Below, piece after piece: positions 44,397 through 54,006 of a stretch of 64,000 nucleotides of DNA. Numbering within the stretch: position 1 is the stretch's first letter; every line of letters begins with the position of its first letter. The stretch is from Clostridia bacterium. GTDB taxonomy: Bacteria > Bacillota > Clostridia > Oscillospirales > Acutalibacteraceae. Where the stretch lies: contig JAFXAK010000016.1 in the NCBI GenBank assembly GCA_017517135.1, positions 21,558 through 85,557 on the forward strand, given 5' to 3'. The notes beneath the pieces were generated by a model. The model saw only the letters and a program-made list of their open reading frames with translations, did not search any database and was not told where the DNA came from. The position numbers and the translations under genes were made by a program.

Positions 44397-44442
44397 CCCC
44401 GCTTACGCTGAACAGACGGTGTAAGCGGGGCTTATATTTTTT
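44397..44442 (+). terminator. Terminator after the dockerin gene
   Basis: The stem GCCCCGCTTAC/GTAAGCGGGGC is followed by TTATATTTTTT. Confidence 0.85.
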
Positions 44443-44516
44443 CCCTTGATATGCCTAAAATATCCCTTTATTTTTAATATTTTGTAAATATACAGTAAAA
44501 AATAAAAAAATTACAC

Positions 44517-44545
44517 TTGTATATAGATTTCTCTTATGCTATAAT
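44517..44545 (+). promoter_or_regulatory. Promoter of the CDP-glycerol transferase/murI operon
   Basis: TTGTAT (44517-44522), 17-bp spacer, TATAAT (44540-44545). Confidence 0.7.
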
Positions 44546-44622
44546 CAACTTGTTGTAAAAAATTACAATTTGTAATCACTGTAGCAAAAAACATTTCGGT
44601 GTTGAGGAGTGAAAATTAAAAG

Positions 44623-45801
44623 GTGAAATTTGATGCCTTATCCCCTACCGGCATTTCCAGACTGATTTCTTTTCTGAAATTCTTTGCAGATAAATTATAC
44701 AGATTAATGAAGCGCCTTCCCTCTAAAAACAAGGTGATTTTTCTCAGCCGTCAGAGTGATAAGCCGGGCCTGGATTTTCTCCTGTTAAGAGACGAGCTTC
44801 TGCGCCGTGATCCGTCTGTTAAAATTGTTATGATAACAAAGAGGCTGGAAAAAAATCTTACAAGTATAATAAGGTTTGTGTGGTATACATTTGTCAGTCT
44901 CTATCATCTGGCAACATCCTCTGTCTGTGTGCTTGACAGCTATTGGCCCGTTGTTTCTATGCTTCAGCACAAGGAAAGCCTGACGGTTATACAGATGTGG
45001 CACGCTATCGGCAAAATGAAGCAGTCGGGCTATCAAACACTCGGTAAAAAATACGGAAGAAAAGAAGATCTGGCGGAAGCTATGGATATGCACAAGGGCT
45101 ATGATGTTGTCATTGCGGGTGCCGATTCTATGAATGACTATTACTGTGCTTCTTTCGGTGTTGAAAAGGAGCAGCTGCTCAATATAGGTCTTCCGAGAAT
45201 TGACTATCTCATAGAAAACAGGAAAAGCAACAGAGATCTTCTGTTGACAATATATCCCCAGCTTAAAGGCAAAACCATTGTTCTTTATGCCCCCACCTTC
45301 AGACGAGGTATTGCTATAGACTACAGCAGAGTGGTAAAAGCATTCCCCACGGACAAATATGCCCTTATAGTAAAGCCGCATCCGAACCAGAGTGTAAAAA
45401 ACAAAGAGGAATTATTGCCTTATATGTACAGTAATCTGCCTACCATTGCGGTGCTCGATGCCTGTGACATTGTTATTACAGACTTCTCCGCAATTTCATT
45501 TGAAGCGGCAGTACTCAACAAGCCTATATATTTCTATTTGTATGACTACGAGGATTATCTTGCAACAAACGGGGTAAACATAAACCCGTATGAAGAAATG
45601 CCCAACAGCGTATTCAAAAGTCTCAACAAGCTTATCAGAGCTATAACAACAAAGCCCTATGATATGGAAGCACTTCAGGGCTTCCGCGAGCGTTATCTCC
45701 CCGCTCAGATGGGACAGTCTACAAAGCGTCTTACAAAGCTTATCCTTGACTGTATCAGATACGGTAAGCAAGAGGGCTTGAACAGGAATTTAAACAACTG
45801 A
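44623..45801 (+). CDS. CDP-glycerol glycerophosphotransferase family protein
   Basis: 392 residues, starting with GTG; GAGGAG lies about 13 bases upstream. It matches the TagB/TagF family, which transfers glycerol- or ribitol-phosphate from the CDP form to build wall teichoic acid: QMWHAIGKMK, IGLPRIDYL, VLYAPTFRRG, VKPHPNQ and the donor-binding VITDFSAISFEAAVLNKP are seen. At 392 residues it has only the catalytic domain, similar to TagB, without a long N-terminal part. Membrane-associated on the inner face. murI follows after 10 bp, coupling two wall functions. Confidence 0.9.
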   Translation: MKFDALSPTGISRLISFLKFFADKLYRLMKRLPSKNKVIFLSRQSDKPGLDFLLLRDELLRRDPSVKIVMITKRLEKNLTSIIRFVWYTFVSLYHLATSSVCVLDSYWPVVSMLQHKESLTVIQMWHAIGKMKQSGYQTLGKKYGRKEDLAEAMDMHKGYDVVIAGADSMNDYYCASFGVEKEQLLNIGLPRIDYLIENRKSNRDLLLTIYPQLKGKTIVLYAPTFRRGIAIDYSRVVKAFPTDKYALIVKPHPNQSVKNKEELLPYMYSNLPTIAVLDACDIVITDFSAISFEAAVLNKPIYFYLYDYEDYLATNGVNINPYEEMPNSVFKSLNKLIRAITTKPYDMEALQGFRERYLPAQMGQSTKRLTKLILDCIRYGKQEGLNRNLNN

Positions 45802-45811
45802 GAGGTACAAT

Positions 45812-46621
45812 ATGGATAATCGTCCTATAGGAGTATTTGACTCCGGAATAGGTGGACTCAGCGGTGTAAGAGAGCTGAAGCGTGAGCTCAACAATGAAAG
45901 CATTGTTTATTTCGGCGACACAGCCCGCACCCCCTACGGCGACAAGTCTCCCGAAACAATCAGACAGTACACCTGTCAGATAACAGATTTTCTTGCTTCA
46001 AAGGGTGTAAAAATGCTTGTTATTGCCTGTAACACAATAACAGCACTCTGCCTTGATGTTCTGCGTGAGCGCTATCCCGATATTCCGGTTGTGGGTATCA
46101 TAGCCCCCACAGCAAAATATATGGCTCAAAGAGAAAACAAGCATAATATCGGTGTTATTGCAACTAAAGCCACAATAAACAGCGGCTTATATACAAAGCT
46201 TCTTATTGAGAGCGGTGTAAAAACCGAAGTTTTTGCAAAGGCTACTCCCATTCTCGTACCCATTATTGAAGGCGGCTTCGCTGAGGGTGTGGTTGCTGAA
46301 ACAATAACAAAGCATTACCTTGATGAAATGGTAAACAAAAACAAAATCGGCTCACTTATTTTAGGCTGCACACACTATCCCTTTGTTGAACAGGCAATAC
46401 GCACAAACTATCCCGAGCTTGAAATCATAAATCCCGCAACTGTACTTTCAAAGGAAGTTAAAAAGCTGCTTATTGAAAATGATATGGCAGCCGAAGACAC
46501 AAACACTCCCGAATACCTGTTCTGTGCAAGCGACCTTTCTCCCACATTTAAGGATATTGTAAGCCGTATAAATCCCGACGGCAGATATACGCTCGAATGT
46601 CAGTCGGTAGAGAATTATTGA
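45812..46621 (+). CDS. murI: Glutamate racemase
   Basis: 269 residues, the normal size. It makes D-glutamate for peptidoglycan. Catalytic motifs: VFDSGIGGLS (8-17), VIACNTITA (Cys 73) and LGCTHYPF (Cys 186), plus FGDTARTPYG. The start is 10 bp after the CDP-glycerol transferase stop. Terminator at 46639. Confidence 0.96.
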   Translation: MDNRPIGVFDSGIGGLSGVRELKRELNNESIVYFGDTARTPYGDKSPETIRQYTCQITDFLASKGVKMLVIACNTITALCLDVLRERYPDIPVVGIIAPTAKYMAQRENKHNIGVIATKATINSGLYTKLLIESGVKTEVFAKATPILVPIIEGGFAEGVVAETITKHYLDEMVNKNKIGSLILGCTHYPFVEQAIRTNYPELEIINPATVLSKEVKKLLIENDMAAEDTNTPEYLFCASDLSPTFKDIVSRINPDGRYTLECQSVENY

Positions 46622-46638
46622 CACAATAACTATTGAAA

Positions 46639-46680
46639 AAAAGAGATGTGATTTTTGTTTTACATCTCTTTTTTTTATAT
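46639..46680 (+). terminator. Terminator after murI
   Basis: The stem AAAGAGATGT/ACATCTCTTT is followed by a long T run. Confidence 0.85.
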
Positions 46681-46688
46681 AAAATATA

Positions 46689-46717
46689 TTGCACCGCTTA
46701 TTTTTTTCTGCTATATT
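46689..46717 (+). promoter_or_regulatory. Promoter of the Na/Pi cotransporter gene
   Basis: TTGCAC (46689-46694), 17-bp spacer, TATATT (46712-46717). Confidence 0.7.
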
Positions 46718-46765
46718 ATTTTTATATAATATTTACATAATATTTTATTTTTGCGGAGAATAGCT

Positions 46766-48526
46766 ATGGATATTTTTTCTGTAATTTCATTTTTATTGGG
46801 TATCACCTTCTTCCTTTTCGGAATGAAGGTAATGTCGGGGGATCTTGAGAAGCTTGCAGGCGGAAGGCTTGAGGCTCTGCTGAAAAAGGTCACAAAAAAT
46901 CCGCTGTTAGGTCTTATAGTAGGCATAGCAATAACAATGGCTGTGCAGTCCTCCTCTGCCGTAACGGTAATACTTGTGGGACTTGTAAACTCGGGTATTA
47001 TGCAGTTTGCTCAGTCTGTGTATGTTATTTTCGGTGCAAATATAGGCACAACAATTACGGCATGGCTTCTGTCCCTTTCAGGTATTGAGAGCGACTCGAT
47101 TGTTATGCAGATGATGAAGCCCGTAAACTTTGCTCCGATTCTCGCATTTATAGGTGTTATCTTCCTGATGTTCTCAAAGAACGAGAAGAAAAAAAGCATA
47201 GGCACAATTTTTATAGGCTTCACGGTGCTTATGTACGGTATGGATTTTATGACGGATTCTGTTGATGTTATGGTGGAAAGCTATAACCTTTCTGAGCTTT
47301 TCGTAAAATTCAGCAATCCGCTTTTAGGTGTTCTTATAGGTGCTCTTGTTACGGCTGTTATTCAGTCCTCATCAGCATCTGTCGGTATACTGCAGGCTCT
47401 TGCAATGACGGGAGCTATAACCTACGGGGCTGCTATCCCGATTATTATGGGCCAGAATATAGGTACCTGTATCACTGCCCTGATTTCCGCTGTAGGCACA
47501 AACGCAAAGGCAAGAAGAGTTGCCGTTGTGCATACCGCGATAAATGTTATCGGCACGCTTATCTGTCTTACTGCATTTGAAATTGTTGATTTGTCCTTCG
47601 CTCCCGCACTTTTCGATGAGGCGGCTGCCGGCTGGAGCATTGCTGTTATCCACTCCGTATTCAATATTTCGATAACAGTAATTCTGATGCCCTTTACAAA
47701 GCATCTTGCAAGACTTACTGAATTGATAGTTCCCGATAAAACAAGCACAAAAGCACCTAAGCTTATTTTCCACCCCGACGAACGCTTGCTCACATCTCCC
47801 TCCATTGCGGCAAACGAATGTGACGGCTATTCGTCAAAGATGTGCGAAACCGCAAAGGAAATGCTTATAACCTCCTTCTCCATTCTCTGCAATTACGACA
47901 GGCAGACAGATGAATGGATCAATATGCAGGAGGAAACACTTGACTCCTATGAGGACGGTCTGGGCACCTTCCTTGTCAAGCTTTCCTCAAGGTCTCTTTC
48001 TGAGGCTGATTCAAAGAAAATCACCAAAATGCTTCACGCAATAGGTAATTTTGAGAGATTGGGCGACCACTCGGTAAATCTTCTCAAAACATCAAGAGAA
48101 ATAAAGGAAAAGAAGATTGTTTTCTCTCCCGAAGCCTATGAGGAGCTTACAGTCCTTACCGACGCTCTCATAGAAATCATCACGATAACCTCGAATGCCT
48201 ATATCCACAATGATATACAAAAGGCAATGCGCGTTGAACCCTTGGAGCAGCTTATAGATAAGCTGATTTCCGTATCCAGGAAAAACCATGTAAAACGAAT
48301 GAAAAAAGGTGAATGTACCTTTGAGCTCGGTTTTGTTTTCTCGGATATCTTAACCAACTGCGAGAGAATTTCAGACCATTGTTCAAACATTGCAGTTACA
48401 ATAATTGAAGCCGACAACAACAGCTTTGATACTCATAAATATCTTAATGATGTCAAGGCAAATGACGAGGAATTCAAAAACCTTTATGCTGAATTTAAGT
48501 CCAAATATTCCATTGAAAAAGTGTGA
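46766..48526 (+). CDS. Na+/phosphate cotransporter with PhoU-like domain
   Basis: 586 residues from the ATG after GCGGAGAA. The membrane part (1-320) has the two inverted Na_Pi_cotrans repeats, each with the QSSS motif: AVQSSSAVTVILVG and VIQSSSASVGILQAL, plus GANIGTT and GQNIGTC. The cytoplasmic part (about 350-560) is helical and PhoU-like (MLHAIGNFERLGDHSVNLL and NCERISDHCSNIAV). Takes up phosphate with sodium; the PhoU-like part may sense phosphate. Its own promoter, and no neighbour of the Pst system. It may recover phosphate freed by the secreted phosphoesterase encoded next. Confidence 0.92.
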   Translation: MDIFSVISFLLGITFFLFGMKVMSGDLEKLAGGRLEALLKKVTKNPLLGLIVGIAITMAVQSSSAVTVILVGLVNSGIMQFAQSVYVIFGANIGTTITAWLLSLSGIESDSIVMQMMKPVNFAPILAFIGVIFLMFSKNEKKKSIGTIFIGFTVLMYGMDFMTDSVDVMVESYNLSELFVKFSNPLLGVLIGALVTAVIQSSSASVGILQALAMTGAITYGAAIPIIMGQNIGTCITALISAVGTNAKARRVAVVHTAINVIGTLICLTAFEIVDLSFAPALFDEAAAGWSIAVIHSVFNISITVILMPFTKHLARLTELIVPDKTSTKAPKLIFHPDERLLTSPSIAANECDGYSSKMCETAKEMLITSFSILCNYDRQTDEWINMQEETLDSYEDGLGTFLVKLSSRSLSEADSKKITKMLHAIGNFERLGDHSVNLLKTSREIKEKKIVFSPEAYEELTVLTDALIEIITITSNAYIHNDIQKAMRVEPLEQLIDKLISVSRKNHVKRMKKGECTFELGFVFSDILTNCERISDHCSNIAVTIIEADNNSFDTHKYLNDVKANDEEFKNLYAEFKSKYSIEKV

Positions 48527-48536
48527 CATTTGCCTA

Positions 48537-48566
48537 TTTACTTTTTTTACTTTTTTATGGTAAAAT
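48537..48566 (+). promoter_or_regulatory. Promoter of the phosphoesterase/GH16 operon
   Basis: TTTACT (48537-48542), 18-bp spacer, TAAAAT (48561-48566). Confidence 0.55.
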
Positions 48567-48599
48567 ATAGTATATAAATCTCTCAAGGAGTGTAAGAAA

Positions 48600-50309
48600 A
48601 TGAAGAAAGTATTATGTATTCTTTTAAGTGCCGTTATGGCACTTTCAGGCCTTTCGGTTATGGCTTTTGCCGAAGAAACAGCAGCTGACCTCGGTATTGC
48701 AGTAGGCTCTGACCTGCATTATAATGTGCCGTCCGAGGAGCTTGAAACGGTTATCGAGGGCGACGATATCTACTGGTACGCAAACCGCCGTGCAGCACTC
48801 GAGGAAGAAAGCGGACTTATCATTGACGAATTTTTAGCGCAGTGTGCCAAGGATGATACTGTTGAATATGTACTTATCCCCGGTGACCTTGCAGACAACG
48901 GCAAGTCAATTCAGCAGGAGCATATTGATGTTGCAGAGAAGCTTAAAAAATTTGAAGAAGAATCAGGCAAGGATGTGTTTGTTATCCCCGGCAACCACGA
49001 TTACGGTGTTGACTGTGCAACAAATCTTGACGATTTTGTAAGAATTTATGCTGATTTCGGCTTCGATAAGGCTATAGAAACCTTTGAGGGCACCGCTTCC
49101 TACACAGCAGACCTTGGTGACAAATACCGTCTTATCGCGCTCGACTCCTGTGATCCTACTGTTTCAACCGCAGACGGAATGAGCCTCAAGGAAATTATGT
49201 GGGTATGCGATCAGGCAGATAAGGCTTACGAAGACGGCAGATATCCTATCCTTATGATGCACCACAATCTTCTTGACCATCTTCCTATGCAGAGAATCGT
49301 ATCAAAGAACTTTATTGTCCGCTTCCACTACACAACAGCAACTCTCTTTGCTGACCACGGTATCAAGGTTGTTTTCTCAGGTCACGAGCATTGCAACGAC
49401 ACAACCTCCTACACAACACCCTCAGGAAACACAATCTACGATTTTGCAACAACCTCTCTTTCAATGTATCCCATTCAGTATACAGTAATGCAGCTCAATG
49501 ACGATACTATTTCCTACAATGCAAAAACAATCACCTCCATTGACACAGAGGCTCTCACAAGCACCGTAAAGGGCTACACCGAGGAGCAGCTTGCTCTTAT
49601 GAATGAGGACTTCAATGCTTATGCAAAGGGCTTCCTCAAAGCAGGTGTGCGCTACAGACTTGAGCTTTCTCTCTCAATGGAAAAGATGGGTATAGCTGAG
49701 GATGCAATTTATTATAACCTTGTAAACACCGCTGTTTCAGGTCTCACGGATATACTTAAAATGCCCCTCTACGGTGAAAACAGCGTTCAGGAATTGGCAA
49801 AGGAATATAACATTGTAATTCCCGAAAGCAATTACGAAACACCCTGGGACCTTGCAACAGAGCTTGTTGCCGCTCACTATGCGGGCGAGGAAGCTTTCAA
49901 TGTTGACAACACAGAGGTTGCAATACTTCTCCGTACGGTAGCACTCATTCTCCACTCTGACCTTGCAACAGTCAATGACGAGGTGTTCATTTCCGTTGTA
50001 AACTCACTTCTTGACAGTATGGGAATCACATCCACCGCTACTCAGGATATAAGAAAGCTTGCCGCTAAGATTTTCGGCGGTGTGAAACCGGGTGAATATT
50101 TCATCACTCTTCTCATTTCTCCCTTGCTTTATGAATTTGCCTTTGACGGTGACGCAGTTCCCGACAACAACGGTGAATTTGCCGGCTACAATTCAGATGT
50201 AACAAATCTCGACAACATCATGACAAACATAAGCAATATGTTCAATAAGCTTCTTATTTACTTTGAAAACGCTTTTGTTGTTATAGGCAGAATGTTCGGA
50301 ATAAACTGA
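48600..50309 (+). CDS. Secreted calcineurin-like metallophosphoesterase
   Basis: 569 residues. Signal peptide 1-24. All five motifs are complete: GSDLHYN (SDLH 37-40), PGDLADNG, PGNHDYG (GNHD 131-134), MMHHNLLD and SGHEHCND. After about residue 330 comes a helical extension without known domain. The C-terminus (ISNMFNKLLIYFENAFVVIG) is a hydrophobic aromatic helix, as in several other secreted enzymes of the window. Substrate unknown; phosphate monoesters or glycerophosphodiester-type compounds are typical. The GH16 gene follows 23 bp on, without a terminator. Confidence 0.87.
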   Translation: MKKVLCILLSAVMALSGLSVMAFAEETAADLGIAVGSDLHYNVPSEELETVIEGDDIYWYANRRAALEEESGLIIDEFLAQCAKDDTVEYVLIPGDLADNGKSIQQEHIDVAEKLKKFEEESGKDVFVIPGNHDYGVDCATNLDDFVRIYADFGFDKAIETFEGTASYTADLGDKYRLIALDSCDPTVSTADGMSLKEIMWVCDQADKAYEDGRYPILMMHHNLLDHLPMQRIVSKNFIVRFHYTTATLFADHGIKVVFSGHEHCNDTTSYTTPSGNTIYDFATTSLSMYPIQYTVMQLNDDTISYNAKTITSIDTEALTSTVKGYTEEQLALMNEDFNAYAKGFLKAGVRYRLELSLSMEKMGIAEDAIYYNLVNTAVSGLTDILKMPLYGENSVQELAKEYNIVIPESNYETPWDLATELVAAHYAGEEAFNVDNTEVAILLRTVALILHSDLATVNDEVFISVVNSLLDSMGITSTATQDIRKLAAKIFGGVKPGEYFITLLISPLLYEFAFDGDAVPDNNGEFAGYNSDVTNLDNIMTNISNMFNKLLIYFENAFVVIGRMFGIN

Positions 50310-50332
50310 TAATTTTTTTCGGAGGGATTTTT

Positions 50333-51250
50333 ATGTTTCAGGCTTTTTTACAGACCTTTTTCAGTGCATTGATTTCTCTTTTGATGCTCATTTCCCCCAC
50401 TCTTCCCAATCAGATAGGTCTTCCGGCTAATCCCGCAGGTCAGTCTCTCGACCTTGACAGCCGTTTTGAGCTTGTGTGGTCAGACGAATTTGACGGAACT
50501 CAGGTTGACTCAACAAAATGGCAGTCTCCCTGGTGGGTAACAGAGAGAAAGGGCGGCTACTGGCACGAGGATCTGGCAAGTGTCAAGGACGGCAATCTCA
50601 TTATCACAACCGCATATTTCGACAAGCCTCTTAAAAATTACTATTACGAAAAATGGCACGACACCATAGATTTCAAGGACTATAAGTCCGGTTGGTATTC
50701 CGCTTGCCTTACAACTCAGGATACCTTTGAGCAGACCTACGGCTATTTTGAATGCAGATGCATTCTCCCCAAATCAACAGGTATGTGGTCGGCATTCTGG
50801 ATGATGAATGACGGTGTTACAAAGGTTGACGGCACAGGCAAGGACGGCACAGAGGTTGATGTATTCGAGTCAATGTTCTACAAGGATGTCCCCTACGGCT
50901 TCGGCGACTGTGTTCAGACAGGTGTTATCTTTGACGGCTACGGCGAAGCAAGTCAGGGTGTGGGGCTCGGAAAATACAATGCAATAAACCCCTATGAGGA
51001 ATACAATACCTACGGTGTTGAATGGAACGAAAACGAATATATTTTCTATATAAACGGTGTTGAAACCTGCAGAACATCATTCGGCGGAGTAAGTCAGAAT
51101 CCCGAATATCTCCTCCTCTCCTGCGAGGTTGCAGGCTCCGACGGTGTGGCATTCGCAGACCGTCACGGCACAGGCAAAATGAATATGGAGCCCGGCGACG
51201 AAGCATATTTCATTGTAGACTATGTAAGAGTATATCAATATAAGAACTAA
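50333..51250 (+). CDS. Secreted glycoside hydrolase family 16
   Basis: 305 residues, start after GGAGGG. An N-terminal hydrophobic helix (about 1-22) acts as signal or anchor. The beta-jelly-roll domain starts LVWSDEFDGTQVDSTKW; the catalytic signature reads E-V-D-V-F-E (Glu 174 nucleophile, Asp 176, Glu 179 acid/base), the beta-bulge type found in laminarinases. Aromatic patches YWHEDLASV and MWSAFWMMND line the cleft. It should cut beta-1,3 or beta-1,3-1,4 glucans outside the cell. It shares a transcript with the phosphoesterase. Confidence 0.92.
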   Translation: MFQAFLQTFFSALISLLMLISPTLPNQIGLPANPAGQSLDLDSRFELVWSDEFDGTQVDSTKWQSPWWVTERKGGYWHEDLASVKDGNLIITTAYFDKPLKNYYYEKWHDTIDFKDYKSGWYSACLTTQDTFEQTYGYFECRCILPKSTGMWSAFWMMNDGVTKVDGTGKDGTEVDVFESMFYKDVPYGFGDCVQTGVIFDGYGEASQGVGLGKYNAINPYEEYNTYGVEWNENEYIFYINGVETCRTSFGGVSQNPEYLLLSCEVAGSDGVAFADRHGTGKMNMEPGDEAYFIVDYVRVYQYKN

Positions 51251-51263
51251 TCGGTAAAAAGAA

Positions 51264-51299
51264 ATTGCTCGCATTTGTGAGCAATTTCCTATATATACA
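51264..51299. repeat. Recurrent hairpin with CCTATATAT tail
   Basis: AAATTGCTC pairs with GAGCAATTT, followed by CCTATATAT, directly before fucO. The same stem and tail, with another loop, occur at about 22969-22998. It may serve as a terminator for the GH16 gene or, since TTGCTC and TATATA lie 19 bp apart, as a promoter. Confidence 0.55.
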
Positions 51300-51320
51300 A
51301 AAACGGAAAGGTGATTTAAT

Positions 51321-52466
51321 ATGAACAAGTTTGTACTCAACGAAACATCATACCACGGTGCGGGAGCTATCAAGGCAATTCCCGACGAAATCAAAAACAG
51401 AGGCTTCAAAAAGGTTTTTGTTGCAACAGACCCCGACCTTATCAAGTTCGGTATTGCTTCAAAGGTAACTGACCTTCTTGATGAAGCAAACATCCCCTAT
51501 GCTGTTTTCTCAGATATAAAGGCTAACCCCACAATCGAAAATGTAAAAGCAGGTGTTGAGGCTTTCAAGGCGTGTGAAGCTGACTGTATCGTTGCTATCG
51601 GCGGCGGCTCTGCTATGGACACAGCAAAGGCTGTAGGCATCATCATCACTAACCCCGAGTTTGCAGATGTCCGTTCTCTTGAGGGTGTTGCTCCCACAAA
51701 GAACCCCTGCGCTCCCATTATCGCAGTTGCAACAACTGCAGGTACTGCTGCTGAGGTTACTATCAACTATGTTATCACAGATGTTGAAAAGAAGCGTAAA
51801 TTCGTTTGCGTTGATGTTCACGATATCCCCGTTGTTGCAATAGTTGACCCTGATATGATGAACACTATGCCCGCTGCTCTCACAGCTGCAACAGGTATGG
51901 ACGCTCTCACACACGCTATCGAAGGCTACATCACAAAGGGTGCCTGGGAGCTTTCGGATATGTTCCATATCAAGGCTATTGAGGTTATTGCAAAGTCTCT
52001 TCGCGGTGCAGTTAAGAACGAGGCTGACGGCAGAGAGGGTATGGCTCTCGGTCAGTATATCGCAGGTATGGGATTTTCAAATGTAGGACTTGGTGTTGAC
52101 CACTCAATGGCTCACACACTTTCCGCTTACTACGATATGCCCCACGGCAAGGCTTGCGCTACACTTCTTCCTACAGTTATGGCTTACAACGCTGAATACA
52201 CAGGCGAAAAGTACAGAGATATCGCCCGTGCAATGGGTGTTAAGGGTACTGACGATATGACACAGGAGGAATACAGAAAGGCTGCCGTTGATGCTGTTAA
52301 GCAGCTCAGCGAGGATGTTGGTATTGTATCTTCTCTCAAGGGTGTTGTAAAGGAAGAAGATGTACACGCTCTCGCAGTTGACGCATTCAACGATGCTTGC
52401 CGTCCCGGTAACCCCAGAGAAACATCAGTTGAAGAAATTGAGGCTCTTTACAGAAGCCTTATGTAA
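51321..52466 (+). CDS. fucO: Iron-containing alcohol dehydrogenase, lactaldehyde reductase type
   Basis: 381 residues, full length, start after GGAAAGGTG. It matches FucO/DhaT-like group III alcohol dehydrogenases: IGGGSAMDTAKA (NAD binding), TTAGTAAEVTINYVI, and the iron site with Asp/His in LTHAIEGY, GVDHSMAHTLSAYYDMPHG. It reduces lactaldehyde to propanediol or related small aldehydes. A narrow codon choice (GCT, GGT, AAG rich) suggests high expression. No fucose pathway gene lies nearby, so the exact substrate is open. Confidence 0.88.
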   Translation: MNKFVLNETSYHGAGAIKAIPDEIKNRGFKKVFVATDPDLIKFGIASKVTDLLDEANIPYAVFSDIKANPTIENVKAGVEAFKACEADCIVAIGGGSAMDTAKAVGIIITNPEFADVRSLEGVAPTKNPCAPIIAVATTAGTAAEVTINYVITDVEKKRKFVCVDVHDIPVVAIVDPDMMNTMPAALTAATGMDALTHAIEGYITKGAWELSDMFHIKAIEVIAKSLRGAVKNEADGREGMALGQYIAGMGFSNVGLGVDHSMAHTLSAYYDMPHGKACATLLPTVMAYNAEYTGEKYRDIARAMGVKGTDDMTQEEYRKAAVDAVKQLSEDVGIVSSLKGVVKEEDVHALAVDAFNDACRPGNPRETSVEEIEALYRSLM

Positions 52467-52497
52467 TGCTCAGATTAATTTCATACTAATAACAAAA

Positions 52498-52545
52498 AAA
52501 CAGCTTCGGTTTGTATTGTACAAACTGAAGCTGTCTTCTTTTACT
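52498..52545. terminator. Bidirectional terminator between fucO and the MFS gene
   Basis: A perfect 16-bp stem (52500-52515 with 52519-52534, ACAGCTTCGGTTTGTA with one G-T type change) flanked by A and T runs. Confidence 0.85.
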
Positions 52546-52557
52546 TTATTTTATTGA

Positions 52558-53937
52558 TTAATCGTTGTTTTCTTCAACCTTAAAGCCTTTTTTGATGAGT
52601 ATGCCTAAGGGGATGAATACGAGCAGAGCGATAATTGCGCTGTATAAGAACATACTTGCGGCGGGGACAATGGTTTCAACACCGTATTCGTTTATATAGG
52701 TTATATTGGAGCTTCTGCATGCGATATCGCCGACAAAGGGACCTACAACCATAGGAATGAGAACAACGAAAATCATTCTGATACCCTGGAAAAGTCCTGC
52801 CTTACCTACGGGGATAAAGTCACGGATTGCGGCATTGAGCTGAATTGTAAGCACAAGGTAGCCTACAACTGTGGGAGCAACACCGATAAGCACACCGACA
52901 ATATTCTTTGTTGTGGAAAGCACACCGAGACCTATAACCATACAGATAACTGCGGGAATAAAGCCGTATGCCTTGTTTTTGCCCGAAAGCTTCATAAGAA
53001 TAACCACGCCCGCAACGAGAGCTGCAACCGCTAAAACTGCGGGAATCAGAACACCTGCGGAGAGGAAATTGAGCCCCTCATTTGCGGGAAGAATTACATA
53101 CTGCAGATAAACGAAGAGATAGGGGAAGAATACCTGGAATGCAACATTGAAAAGACAAACACTTGCAAGTGTGAGATACAGACGGGAATTCTTTACAACA
53201 ACGCTCGGTCTGAAGCCGAAGAACAAGTCGCTCCAGTAGGTTGACTTCTTTTCGGGCTCTTTTGTTTTGATTTCGGGATCCTCAAGAAGGAAGAGACCGA
53301 CAACACCGCAGAGAGTAACAACAACACCGAGGATAATGAAGAATGCCTTGTATGTTATGGTACCTGCCTGTGCGAGTGTACCGACACCCATAACCGCACC
53401 CATTGCGAGGAAGCCTATAAAGGTAAAGGCTGTTTCAACCTTAGGTCTGCTTGCGGGGGTGGTAACATCCGTTACCCACGCATTGAAAGCAGAGTCATTA
53501 CTTGTTGAGCCCATAAAGGTCATAAGCATATCCATTACGATTACTGCCCATACGGTTGCCGTAAGAACACCTGCAGCATCGGTAAGACCTGTAATTGAGG
53601 CAATAGTGTCTCTTGAAATAAAGCCGAAAAGTCCTGTTACAATACCCCAGGCAATGTAGCCCACGGAGATGAAGACCTTTCTCTTCTTCATTTTGTCACT
53701 CAGCGTTCCCATAATGAAGGTTGTGAGAACTGCGGTTATTGCCGACAAAGCAACCATTCGGCTGATTGCCGTTGTGGGTGACATTGTGCCTGCTATAGCC
53801 TCGGCAGAAGCACCTGCATAAACAGAGTTGTAAAGAAATGTATTGAAATACATATTCTCAACATTCCACGCAACACCGCCCATAAAGTTAAACAGAAGAA
53901 TGTTAAACCAGAGACGCTTGGTAAGTTTCTTTTCCAT
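52558..53937 (-). CDS. MFS transporter
   Basis: 459 residues, twelve membrane helices. After helix 2 comes the MFS signature-like GTLSDKMKKRKVFI with its conserved Asp and basic run; helix 4-5 region MGSTSNDSAFNAWVTDVT. The general layout (Asn/Ser-rich second half, cytoplasmic loop LEDPEIKTKEPEKKS) resembles sugar- or nucleoside-type carriers, but the substrate cannot be told. RBS AAAAGGAG. Convergent with fucO, own promoter at 53968. Confidence 0.82.
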   Translation of the reverse strand: MEKKLTKRLWFNILLFNFMGGVAWNVENMYFNTFLYNSVYAGASAEAIAGTMSPTTAISRMVALSAITAVLTTFIMGTLSDKMKKRKVFISVGYIAWGIVTGLFGFISRDTIASITGLTDAAGVLTATVWAVIVMDMLMTFMGSTSNDSAFNAWVTDVTTPASRPKVETAFTFIGFLAMGAVMGVGTLAQAGTITYKAFFIILGVVVTLCGVVGLFLLEDPEIKTKEPEKKSTYWSDLFFGFRPSVVVKNSRLYLTLASVCLFNVAFQVFFPYLFVYLQYVILPANEGLNFLSAGVLIPAVLAVAALVAGVVILMKLSGKNKAYGFIPAVICMVIGLGVLSTTKNIVGVLIGVAPTVVGYLVLTIQLNAAIRDFIPVGKAGLFQGIRMIFVVLIPMVVGPFVGDIACRSSNITYINEYGVETIVPAASMFLYSAIIALLVFIPLGILIKKGFKVEENND

Positions 53938-53967
53938 ACTTTTTCTCCTTTTCGTGTGAATAAATAA

Positions 53968-53996
53968 AGTATATCACATTATTTAAGAAAGTGAAA
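53968..53996 (-). promoter_or_regulatory. Promoter of the MFS gene
   Basis: On the minus strand TTTCAC (53991-53996), 17-bp spacer, TATACT (53968-53973). Confidence 0.5.
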
Positions 53997-54006
53997 TATA
54001 TTTATA

